Source of the DNA: Stenopsyche tienmushanensis
Taxonomy: Eukaryota > Arthropoda > Insecta > Trichoptera > Stenopsychidae
DNA: 64,000 nucleotides
Direction of reading: 5' to 3'
Assembly: GCA_008973525.1 (NCBI GenBank)
Contig: WACJ01000188.1
Span: 1-64,000, forward strand
Position 1 is the first letter of the stretch; the number at the start of each line of letters is the position of its first letter. Made by a program: the position numbers and the translations under genes. Of the stretch, positions 1-9,062 are shown one piece after another. Under the pieces are notes generated by a model. That model did no database searches and was not told the origin of the DNA. It saw nothing but the letters and a program-made list of their open reading frames with translations.

Positions 1-54
1 AACGCAAAATACACTTTCATTTGAAAAAGTCATTTTCAGCCCATTTTAATATAA

Positions 55-762
55 TGTTATGTACTCGTCATTTTGGATTGCTAACTTAATCACATGATTC
101 TATCTAAAATTGAAATGTACATCATTGAGACCATGTTCCTGTTTAATGTCAAATTTTTACGACTCATTGTTTATTTTAATGCATCTTATTCTACGCTCCT
201 CTATCCATTTTAGAGCGTATTTCTTATATTCGTTTACAATCGTATTGTTCATTGATTAACAAGCATTACCCTTGTTCTTACGCTTAAAATTCTAATCCTA
301 AAAGTTTACTACCAATAATCAATACGGTTTATGTCTACTTTTATTCCTTGCTTCGTCCTGTCCCACGATGCTTAAAATGACCACTATTGTTTGTTCATAA
401 TCGTGGTACTGAACGACTGAAAAACTTTATTTCCTCATAAAAACTCGCTTCCCATCGTCAAGTCACCGATCATTGATTGGCTGGTACCCCACCAATAAGC
501 CCTTAACCCTTAAAATATATAATCGTTGCCTCGACGATGCAGCAGCATTAGCATTTAAGATTCTTCTCTATCCACTCGCCAAGTTAACATCAATTCTTAC
601 AACCTATATCCACATTTGCGACAGCACTTAGACTTCGGGTCACTATCGTAATCGTGTATTTGTTGTATAACTAAAGTGAAAATAAAGATACATCGAACCG
701 ATAAATACGCTTTCATTTGAAGACCAACTGATGAAGAAGACGATCCATAATAATATAAAATT
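55..762 (+). mobile_element. LTR-like segment A, decayed, 5' LTR type
   Basis: Blocks of this segment recur in the same order in segment B at 2773-3272. They include a TGTTATGTACTCG start (55 here, 2779 in B), AAGTCACCGATC in the middle, TCGACGATGC, and a run resembling CTCTATTCACTCG. It is followed at 764-781 by a sequence close to the primer-binding site used with tRNA-Leu. This order, long repeat then primer site, is that of a 5' LTR in plus orientation. No gag or pol reading frame follows; a hAT relic begins about 35 bases after the primer site. Similarity between A and B is patchy, so they may be different members of one family rather than the two ends of one element. The boundaries are approximate. 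Confidence 0.45.
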
Positions 763-763
763 T

Positions 764-781
764 TGTTGTCAGAAGTGAGAT
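764..781 (+). promoter_or_regulatory. Primer-binding-site-like sequence (tRNA-Leu type)
   Basis: TGTTGTCAGAAGTGAGAT resembles the complement of an insect tRNA-Leu 3' end (TGGTGTCAGAAGTGGGAT type) with a few mismatches. It lies just after LTR-like segment A, where a primer-binding site belongs. The tRNA assignment is from memory of the family and is not verified. Confidence 0.4.
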
Positions 782-815
782 GCACTGCTGATATACATAA
801 CAATAATATAATGGG

Positions 816-1641
816 CTAGCGAACAATCCCAGGGGGGATGTCCTCTCGGGGACAGTAGATTCTTCATAGCTGTACATATACGGATATAGCACGCATATGC
901 GATTAAATAAATAGCCTAACAGTAACCTTTCCCTACCGGTGATGTATTTACTACACCTTGACTCTAATAATGGGAATATTGATATGAAATATAATAGATA
1001 CAGAGTGCAAAATTTTTGTATTCCTCCGTAATATAATTACGAATCACATCAAAGTATTATAGTATATAAGTTTTCATCTGCAGCGACGAAAATAAATAAT
1101 TTTTTGGGAAATCGGGAATTTTGCGAGTTTTGGTCTCTGTCTCAGCAGCCTGACAGCTGACAAAATCAGATCCAGATTAAGTGACAAAACACTCAATGTT
1201 TAATATTACTTCGGGCATATTTTCAAAATAGTGTTTGAATTTTTTATTGTTTTATTTGTCTATTTCTGAATTGTAATTTTATCTTTTCTTTCTTTATATA
1301 TTCTTTAAAACTCGGTGGTAATGTTACTTTCAATATCGAGCGAATGAGGAGGTGAATGTATGATACAGACGAAATGGATGTAACCCCTTCCTATGAATGG
1401 ATATTGAAGAGGCCCATAGTTCTGTAGTGGACTGTCAGTGGCTGCACATGATGATGATATATTCTTTAAAAAAAATGTATATTAAACAAATGGACTTTTG
1501 GATTTTTGATCAAATTTATCAATGTGATTTCTTAAACTATTGAAAATCCCAATCCCGTGATCCCAGGACTGATCCCGGGATGATCTAATGCAATCCCGAA
1601 GTCCCGGGATCGAAATTTTGGCTCGGGATTGGATTCCCTAG
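816..1641 (+). mobile_element. hAT element relic, copy 1 (internally deleted)
   Basis: From about 1079 to 1641 this matches the hAT copy at 14111-14704: the same leader, GGGAAATCGGGAATTTTGC, the same tail, and the same right end, GGATTGGATTCCCTAG. A poor match to the left terminal repeat lies near 816. Of the transposase only the last residues of the C-terminal dimerisation domain remain (KIRSRLSD near 1168), followed by a stop. It is therefore more deleted than copy 2. A small retroposon sits inside it at 1311-1457. The right end touches a piggyBac transposase fragment at 1644 with no gap, which suggests insertion into that element. The left boundary is uncertain. Confidence 0.65.
1311..1457 (+). 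mobile_element. Short retroposon, copy 1, with target-site duplication
   Basis: This 147-base insertion interrupts hAT copy 1. It is flanked by a perfect 14-base duplication, TATATTCTTTAAAA, at 1297-1310 and 1458-1471, as expected for target-primed reverse transcription. It ends in a short ATG repeat. A second copy at 15336-15488 begins at the same base (CTCGGTGGTA), so the 5' end looks fixed. The 3' part (AGAGGCCCATAG, then TAGTGGACTG, then a GATGAT tail) resembles the 3' end of RTE-type LINEs. It is either a SINE-like non-autonomous unit using an RTE tail or two equally truncated LINEs. I see no A or B box. Confidence 0.75.
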
Positions 1642-2718
1642 TGTTGTCTATTGACGAACAAATATGTTCCACAAAAGCTCGACATCACATGAAACAATAC
1701 ATGCCACTGAAGCCACATAAATAGGGATGTAAACTGTTCGTCCTCTCTGGAAGTGCTGGATTCTGTTACAAATTCGAAATATGCATTGGAACAGAAAATA
1801 ATCCAGCAAAACGTTTTCCGAACGAAACAGATCTTGGGGCAAGTAGTAATATAGTTATGCGATTGACTAGAGAAATTCCCAGACATTGCAATTACAAAGT
1901 ATACTTTGATAATTACTACACGTCAATGTCAATTATAAGCAATTTGGCAAAAAACAGCATCCATTCTCTCGGAACAGTAAGGAGGAATAGAATTCCTTCC
2001 TGCAAAGTTCCAAGTGAAGCGGAAGCTAAAAAAATGAAAAGAGGTACTTCCGATGAATTTGTAAGTCATGCAGTGACAGATGTTATGTTTTTCTTCTAAT
2101 TATGGCTAGCAATAAATCGTGGAATTCTGAAAAAGGTATGTATAATTTATAACATTTGATTATAAATAATTACACTATAATTATTTTTACCAACTTTTTT
2201 AGAAGCGTTTTTTTTTTTGAGAAAAAAGTGTGCATGGTAAAATTGACGAACATTTTAAAAGAATAGTTGACTGTTTGGCACTTTAAAAAATATTTTACAT
2301 ACAAAGTGAAATGTAGTAAATTGAATAAATATTTTTATTTATTTCCAGATATCCATTCGTGAGTTCATTCGACAATATTGTAAAAAATTGTTTTCGTTGT
2401 CTATCAAATGACGTTATAAAGTGTGATATTCGCCTTCTTTTTTTTTCGTTAATAAATTGGGATGTATTTACATACTTCTTCTTTTAATTTTACGTTGTAA
2501 TTTTTTTAAATTTGTATCTAGTTTATCCAAAATAATAGCTATTATCGCTATTTCTTTAACTAAAAAATTAAATGTCAGTTTTTGGGGAGTCAAATTTATC
2601 TGGTTATTTTAAAAATGCCGTTGTGAGACTAGTGGTGTGGACACAGTGAGATTTGATCGGACCGAGACCGGAGCGAGATCGAACCGTCAACGGCATCATA
2701 GTATGGATCGGGCCTTAA
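1642..2718 (+). mobile_element. piggyBac element 1, 3' part ending at TTAA
   Basis: The transposase fragment is followed by about 570 bases of noncoding DNA that recurs at about 41310-41860. The element ends with a terminal repeat that, read inward from its edge, starts GGCCCGATCCATACTATG and includes CCGTTGACGGTTCGATCTCG. The edge abuts TTAA at 2715-2718, the target site used by piggyBac elements. The MITE at 41096 has the same end next to TTAA in opposite orientation. This ties the transposase fragment and the MITE to one family. Confidence 0.85.
1644..2098 (+). pseudogene. piggyBac transposase fragment
   Basis: Translation gives the central catalytic part of a piggyBac (DDE_Tnp_1_7) transposase. 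It opens with LSIDEQ, whose first catalytic Asp codon is at 1653-1655. It continues through KQYMPLKPHK, a premature TAG at 1722-1724 where the family has Trp, then LGASSNIV, and YFDNYYTS with the second catalytic Asp at 1908-1910. It ends with GTVRRNRIP and KMKRGTSDEF. After about 2065 it runs into 3' noncoding sequence, so the last catalytic Asp and the C-terminal cysteine domain are gone. The N-terminus is also missing; hAT copy 1 lies directly upstream. It cannot encode an active transposase. Confidence 0.93.
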
Positions 2719-2772
2719 GCTGGCTAATTTTGGCGTACATTTTTATCTTCTCGTCGGATGCGATTGTTTTTT

Positions 2773-3272
2773 TGTTAATGTTATGTACTCGACATCCTAT
2801 TTAATGTGTGTTTCTATTTACGATATTTAATCTACTTTAATGTGTCTGACTAATGTTCAGTAGTGATTATAATTTGTATCGACCGATGAAAATTTATCTT
2901 TCGCTCTTTATGCCGACCAAACTTCGAAAGCATCGCCAAGTCACCGATCGTACTATTAACTTTGAACTTCTTCATGTAAACCATCTTCTTCTTCCATATC
3001 TACGAACAGTCGGAGACTCGACGATGCTTCGTTCACTCTTCTTCCATCAGTCACACATAAAGCACTTCGTCCATCTTTCATACATAGAGTATTATTCTCT
3101 ATTCACTCGTAAAGCTAACATTAATTCATTTTAGCTCCTCAAGCTATTGATTTACGATTACGACCTACGATTCTTACATACTGTATATTGTTAAATTAAT
3201 AACTAATAAATACACGTTTATTAAAAGTGAAGTTTAACTGAAGCACCACCACTCCATTCATTGTCCATAACA
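2773..3272 (+). mobile_element. LTR-like segment B, 5' LTR type
   Basis: It shares ordered blocks with segment A (see 55-762). It ends CCATAACA and is followed after a few bases by a clear primer-binding-site-like sequence, so it is an LTR in plus orientation. The region downstream (3290 onward) would be the leader and gag of the element, but no coding sequence is recognisable there. It is either a solo-type relic or an element eroded downstream. The 5' boundary could be 2773 or 2779. Confidence 0.55.
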
Positions 3273-3277
3273 AAATT

Positions 3278-3289
3278 TGGCGCAGCCGG
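3278..3289 (+). promoter_or_regulatory. Primer-binding site of an LTR retrotransposon
   Basis: TGGCGCAGCCGG matches the TGGCGCAGTCGG primer site that insect Ty3/gypsy elements pair with tRNA-Ser, with one mismatch. It lies five bases after the end of LTR-like segment B. Confidence 0.6.
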
Positions 3290-5985
3290 TATCATTTGCC
3301 CTGTCCAGCTCGCTGATCATAACATTAAAATAATGCACTTTTATTTTGCGTGCATCATTGGTGGTTTATGATTATCCTTTGAACTCGCACTCGATAATGC
3401 GTATTTGGGTTCGTCGTATATTTTTACGTATGTTTGCTATTCTACGTCACTTTTGTACCGTCGGCTAGATGTATGAATATTTTCTCTATATGTCGGTCGG
3501 TCGAGTGGCTATGTTTGGTTTTATTTATTTCCATTCGGAGAATGATTCAAGTTTTGTGTCGCCATACGGGCTGGAAAATTTATACAATTTTATGTTTAGG
3601 GAATAGATAATTTAATTGGGAGTTTTTAATTTTAAACGGGAGCTCGCTCTCGCTTCGAGTGAGATTTCTACGGTGTGTTTAGTTTTGTTTCATTTTTAGT
3701 CGTTCGTTCGTCGCGTCGACTTTTTTGTTTTGTTTATGACGTTCGTGTTTTTCGGGGCTTTACCCGATTGTATTTCATCAGTTGTCTCGATTTCGATCCG
3801 TTTGCTATGCGCCATATATTATTTCTTTCGATTTAGCAGCGAATCGATTGAACCATTGAAACATTCTTCGAATTTCAATCGTTATATCTTGTAATTCCAA
3901 CCATATCTCGTAATTCGTAACGAGTGACGACGTCTGAGAATGCAAATTTTATTTTTATTTTTTATATACATTTGTAATGGAATACATATTATTGTCGATG
4001 TATCGAACGTCTACGATGTTTAATGTGTTCGGGCACACTTTAAACCTATAAATAATCGATATTTGCAAAAATCTAAACACATTTTTTTTCAACGCAAACC
4101 TTACTAATCCGAAAGTAATTATGTTTATTATATGGTATTTATTTCAAGTTTTAAAAAATGATAATTTTCTGGTTGGCTTCAGCTAGTTTTAACCAGTTTG
4201 ACACTAACGAGCAGTAAATAGTCTGGCAACACTTGTAATTTATTTTACTCATACATAGAAAATTTAAAAAACTACTTTGACAGTATGATTTAATTCTGTT
4301 GAATTTTGATTAGATTTCAACCCCTTCTCTTCCCAAACCTGACGGTACTCAGTCGCCAGACTGTCATATTGATAGTCTATAAAAACGCCACAACACAACT
4401 ACAAAATGATACACATATGTTAGACGACTCTCAGTTTTTGCTGCCAGTTCTCAGTCTATACACTTTCATAGAGACCGATAAACGCAAACGGTAGCCTCGC
4501 CCTCGAGCACAAAAGTTCGTTCGATTTGTGAGATGTCGGTGGCTAAATGACCAATTAAAAATTAAACACTGTCGTGTTTAGTTTGTCCAGACACAGTCGA
4601 TGAAAAATTCAAAATTAATTGAATCGTGAAAATGTTTAAATTTCATTTTAAGCGTTGTGGTTTTATTTATATTCGTCAATTTATTTTTATATTAAATGCA
4701 AAATACAAATCAAACTATGCGTCGTAGTTTTGACATTCTGTCGTTGTTATTATTTTATATTTCACTATTATTGGTATTAAATACGAGTCGAATTAAACTT
4801 AAAAATAGTTTTGACAAATAAAAATATTTTTTAATTACTACAATAAAAATAAAAAAATCTTATTCCTTTTTAAAATTGCTACAACACTTTCATAATTTAT
4901 TTTTGAATATTAATATTTTTAAAATATCTGTTGAATTAAAAATAAATATGCGTTCTTTTTAAAAATACATTTCCTCTATTTGAGTTTATTCGAGCGTCAT
5001 AGATTAGCTGCTCGTAAAAGAATCTGTTAGGACTGTTGTCATCGACGTCTATTTGAATTTGACACTCCACAATCAACGAGGTCTCTACCACTTTATTATA
5101 TATTTACTTAAATGTATTCGAAAAACAATAGTAAACTGAATAAATTCCGTACAATAGTGAATTTCCAATAGGTTTTTGCGCAATCTGCTTCCATACAATA
5201 TGTCAATCACGGGGGAATATTAATTAATCACTCGGTTCTGCCTCGCGTTTTGCTTGGATTCTCTACATTTATTATGTAATGTTTGCCGCTGATCCATGAA
5301 AAACATAATTTGCTGCACTCATTCGCTCATAATCTTTCTTCTAATGTTATTTCTATGCATTATATTAACTGTGAAGAGAATGGTCCTTTTCAATGATTTT
5401 GACAGTTTCGTACGCCGATAGCTTTTGAGAGTTTATTTTCTCGAAGATTGGCATAGCATTCCGAGTCGCGCGACTCCTCATCAGTTGTCAATAATTTCTC
5501 TGAATGTTTTGTTCCAAACGCCCTTCATATGCAACTGAGGAACTTCATTCTGCACTTTGGAGACGTTTCCGATAGCTTTCATAATACCGAATTGTTTCCA
5601 CCGAACCTGCTCGGCATCTTTTGTTTGATTAAACGAGGGTCACCTGTAGTCATCTTTAATATCAAGTGTAAGAATATAAATTAGTAAATTAAAAAAAATA
5701 TCTATTTTGCAATTCACATAAATATGTTTTATTCCGGCTACTCCTCAGTTCGGCGAAAGAGTGACACGAAGCGGAAGCAGAAGTGAGTTTTATAGCATCA
5801 TAAGTAAAAAATTCAATGTTTCCTGTTATGGATTTGACTATTTTAAACAAAAACGTTTAAAAACCTTGTTTTACTTTTAATAGGATGTGAGAATCAGCTT
5901 CTTCTCTAATGTCACCGCCGGCTGCAGTACCTCGAGCGGGTTTTGCTAAAAGACGAAAAGAAGTCTGGAAGGCCCTCTGAATGTT
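3290..5985. other. No gene recognised; possible LTR-element leader
   Basis: The first kilobase after the primer site is T-rich with scattered CpG and could be an eroded LTR-element leader. From 4300 on the DNA is AT-rich and I find no convincing coding frame, RNA gene or repeat copy elsewhere in the window. Confidence 0.4.
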
Positions 5986-5988
5986 TGA

Positions 5989-8086
5989 AATGCAATACCT
6001 TTACATATTTCCACTAGAGAAGATGAAACTAGTTTATACTATATTCTTCGAAATCGTAATGTATCTTCTAACGTAAGTTATTTTATTTTAAAAAAATTGT
6101 CTCATTCTAATGTAAAAATATTAGAGTAGGCAATCACTATTAAAAATTAGTCATCTTTGAAAATGCTCTGTTATGTAGAGAGAAAAAATACAAGACAAGG
6201 TTACCATGTAAATCTGTAAGTTTTCTCATTTTTTTTGAGAAGCAAATTCTGTACAAGAGTGTGGTAAAACTCAGATGATTGCACCACTCCAGTTGTACAT
6301 AAAAGGACCTGGATCAAGAAGTTAAATTTTCATCACCCTCCATTTCCTCCGAGAATGAACGAACCTACAGTGGTTGACCTTCGTGAAGCTCGAGGGCGGG
6401 TCGGAATACGGAGATTTGCGTCTTGCTCCCCACCCCATAACAGTTTTGATGACGTATATTATTAATGCTTTCCATTTTTATTTTTAGACGATCTATGACT
6501 GGACGAAAGCTTTAGATCAAACGGAGAAACAGCTCTCATATAACTCTTTGTTGGTGCAAATTATTACGCAACAAATGGTCCGCCGTGCCTATAAAATGAT
6601 TATTTCAAAATTGTACTTGAATTGGATGAGGTATGCCAAAATATACGCCTTTTTAATTTGTTTTCAATCAATCTATGCTCAATGGTCGATGTAATATATC
6701 TTTGATTTAATGTCTATCATTTTTATAAGAAAGTGGTGAATATCCTCTTGTTATGGGTGAGCTTGGAAAAAGTCATAATTTTGATAGAATTTCAGAGATC
6801 ATCAATGCACAACGATATTGTGAGACTCTAAAAAAACTCAAGTGGCATTCATGAGATGTTTTGAATCATATCCTGTATTCCCCTCACTCGTTGATTGTCC
6901 TTCAGATTGTCATCTTTTCAGCTCCTTAGGGCCAGCCCTATCGATGTTTTATAAATTTTAATCTTTGTTTTTGCCGATAGCGATTTGTCATCTAAAATGT
7001 TTTTCATGCCATAGTAGCATCGATTGCCGTGTCAAATCCTGGAGGCTGTTTTATCAGTCGTTGACTTCTTCTCCGTGAGGATGGATCCTAGGTTGGACCT
7101 GGACCTGGAGAGCAGCGGCAGTTCCGTCGATAGATGTAAGTGCGACGTCGGTGTCTTTTGTATAATACTCTTTTTAAAAATAATTTATTAATGTGAAATG
7201 ATTTTTAGAGATATTTTACCAGAAATTCGAGCAATTACAATGACTGAAATAGGTATATGGATGGAAAAATTACCAGGAATATATTTGGATGATCTTTATC
7301 TTGAATACATCGATTGGACTCTCCACGACAACGTATGATCCTGTTATTAATCATTTTCTTGTCATTTTATATATCACATTACAATCTTAATTGACAAATG
7401 TAATAGGTCAGTGAAGTTAGACTTGACTGTCTTCAAGCTTTATAACCACTATATGGCCATGAAGACTTAAAGGGAAAACTACAATTATTTACTAGTAAAT
7501 TCATGTCGCTCAATAAATATTATGATGTAGCCGCACAAGCAGTGAATCTCCTCATCAGCATTCTTAAGTAAATAATTTTCAAATATTAAAATTTTGTAGT
7601 TCTCATTTAAATTTTAAATGAATGATACATTTTTTAATTTTTTTTTCAGAAGTCATACTGACATTTTAAAAGATAGAGATTGCGAACATGTATATAAACT
7701 ATTAAAGGCTGCCAGTGAATTTGTGAAGGTTCGCATATTCAGCTGAAATGAAAACGTACCACTTCTAATAATAAGTGGAGGAGAATGTACACCATCAAAT
7801 ACTCCATACATTAGAGTTTTAATTTGTTTTTATCTCAAATCTCAGTTTAATCTCTTTTATTATTATTTATCAATATTTTAATTATACATAGGTTATTCAC
7901 CAATTTGTAGTATAACATTATTTTTGATTGTTCATATTCTTTTATTTGGTGGATTCGCTCATTGAATCTAATCCAATGATGAAAGATTGGGAATGTATGA
8001 CAGATGTACTACTCGAGATACTCGGTGACAAAGAAGTGGATTTCGATAATACATGTCAGTCAGCCTTCATAAAACTTATCAAGTAG
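5989..8086 (+). pseudogene. Stromal antigen (STAG/SA/SCC3) cohesin subunit pseudogene, introns retained
   Basis: STAG proteins are HEAT-repeat subunits of cohesin. Plus-strand pieces match STAG in order. The exon ending 6072 has ETSLYYILRN. The exon at 6488-6630 has TIYDWTKALDQ. At 6730-6765 there is ESGEYPLVMG. The exon at 7209-7332 has EIRAITMTEIGIWM and YIDWTLHDN. The exon at 7407-7567 has SEVRLDCLQAL, LQLFTSKF and YYDVAAQAVNLL. The exon at 7650-7728 has DRDCEHVYKL. The last piece, about 7937-8083, has LVDSL and KDWECMTDVLLE. Several junctions keep GT/AG and correct phase (7332/7407, 7567/7650), so this is a gene-type copy, not a processed one. Breaks are TAA after LDCLQAL, TAG at 8084-8086, missing exons, and a mariner fragment replacing the segment after 6766. 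A divergent meiotic paralogue such as SNM is possible as ancestor. Confidence 0.8.
6791..6931 (+). pseudogene. mariner transposase fragment inside the STAG pseudogene
   Basis: INAQRYCETLKKL (from 6801) and then, after a deletion and a frame change, DVLNHILYSPHS and DCPSDCHLFSSL match two conserved mariner blocks: the central YCETL motif, and the PHPPYSPDLAPSDYHLF motif near the third catalytic Asp. About 30-40 residues between them are absent and one in-frame TGA is present. No terminal repeats were identified. It lies where the STAG copy should continue after LVMGELG, so it helped destroy the gene or landed after its decay. Confidence 0.7.
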
Positions 8087-8320
8087 TGTGTACAACTAGC
8101 TACGTTTATACGATCCGAGGAGCTTCACGGTGTAAAATATGCCAACCGCATAGGCGACGGGGATACAAAAACCTTCAAATCACATGGTTTCAAACATGAA
8201 CAACTGCTAGCAATTAAGCTTCAGAAACTCTTTCGCCCTGTATATTCAGATCTGTCATCAGACGATCTGCTGCAACGCTCTTTAGGCAGACACGCATTAG
8301 TAGTTTTTTCAATAAGTTGA
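8087..8320 (+). pseudogene. MULE-like transposase fragment, in frame with STAG remnant
   Basis: A 77-codon open stretch starts right after the TAG of the STAG copy. It contains YANRIGDGDTKTFK, which resembles the conserved GDGDSK block of MULE-type transposase proteins. Then come FRPVYSDLSSDDLLQRSLG and RH, which resemble the later block around DLLERCLHGKTQN of the same proteins. The segment between the two blocks, normally over 100 residues, is deleted. The first 15 codons could still be STAG. The family assignment is from memory of the motif order only. It is surely not functional. Confidence 0.42.
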
Positions 8321-8384
8321 TTGTGATGTTTGGTTGTAATGTTTAATACATCTCTAGTATTGAGCCATTTTGAACTATGGGCAA

Positions 8385-8876
8385 ATTGTTCATAAGAGTG
8401 ATTATATACGTACATAATAAGAGGGTCCCACATTCTTCCATTTAAAAAAAAAAAAAATCTTCCATTAAAGTAATTATTCAGTTGACAAAATAAGCTTACT
8501 TTCTTCTTTCATTGACAATTGCAAAAAATATAACCAGACATATACGCTTCTTTTCTCTAGATTTTACTACTTCAACTTTTTTATGCTGCGTCGGAGGCTA
8601 TTTTAATGTTTGATTGCTAAATCTGATTTATGATGCTTGTTCTGTGAAGATCTTTTAATAGTTTTTGTTATATTTATGTAACTATTTTGGGAATAAACAT
8701 TATTTTATGTGATTTTGCCGAAATTGGTAATCCGAAATATAAGTATATAACACTTTTACTAGTAAGCGATGTTCATAATATGTATGTACTCCAAGTCGGT
8801 GCTTCGCAAAAATCGAATTATTCACTAAAATTAATTTATCTTACTTGGAAAAGTTTGAGTCTTTGAGTCATGTTCT
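8385..8876 (+). repeat. Dispersed repeat, copy 1 (inverted copy at 17045-17305)
   Basis: The reverse complement of 17045-17305 matches this segment. Shared blocks include GTTGACAAAATA, ATTATTTTATGTGATTTT, GCGATGTT with ATAATATGTAT, and GCAAAAATCGAAT followed by AATTAATTTATCTTA. This copy has about 205 extra bases (8492-8697) between GACAAAATA and CATTATTTT that are absent from the other. It has no coding frame; the family is unknown. Confidence 0.75.
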
Positions 8877-8927
8877 GTTAATGGTTTTTTTTGTGTCTGG
8901 GTGCACGGTATGCATAGGACTATATAT

Positions 8928-9062
8928 TATAGATAGTGTGAATACTATCGGAGCGTCTGTCAACGAACTGTCAACGGCACCATAGTGTGGATCGGGCCTC
9001 AGAGTATTCACACTATCGGATCGTTCCAATCCCGTTTTTTGTATGAGAATATTTGACCGTTT
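8928..9062. repeat. piggyBac-family terminal-repeat fragments
   Basis: CTGTCAACGGCACCATAGTG and GGATCGGGCC repeat the terminal sequence of the piggyBac copies at 2718 and 41096. The flanking AGTATTCACACTATCG block also occurs near 41192. The TTAA expected at the edge reads TCAG here. A pair of AGTGTGAATACT-type sequences lies head to head. It is likely a rearranged or nested end of the same family. Confidence 0.55.
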
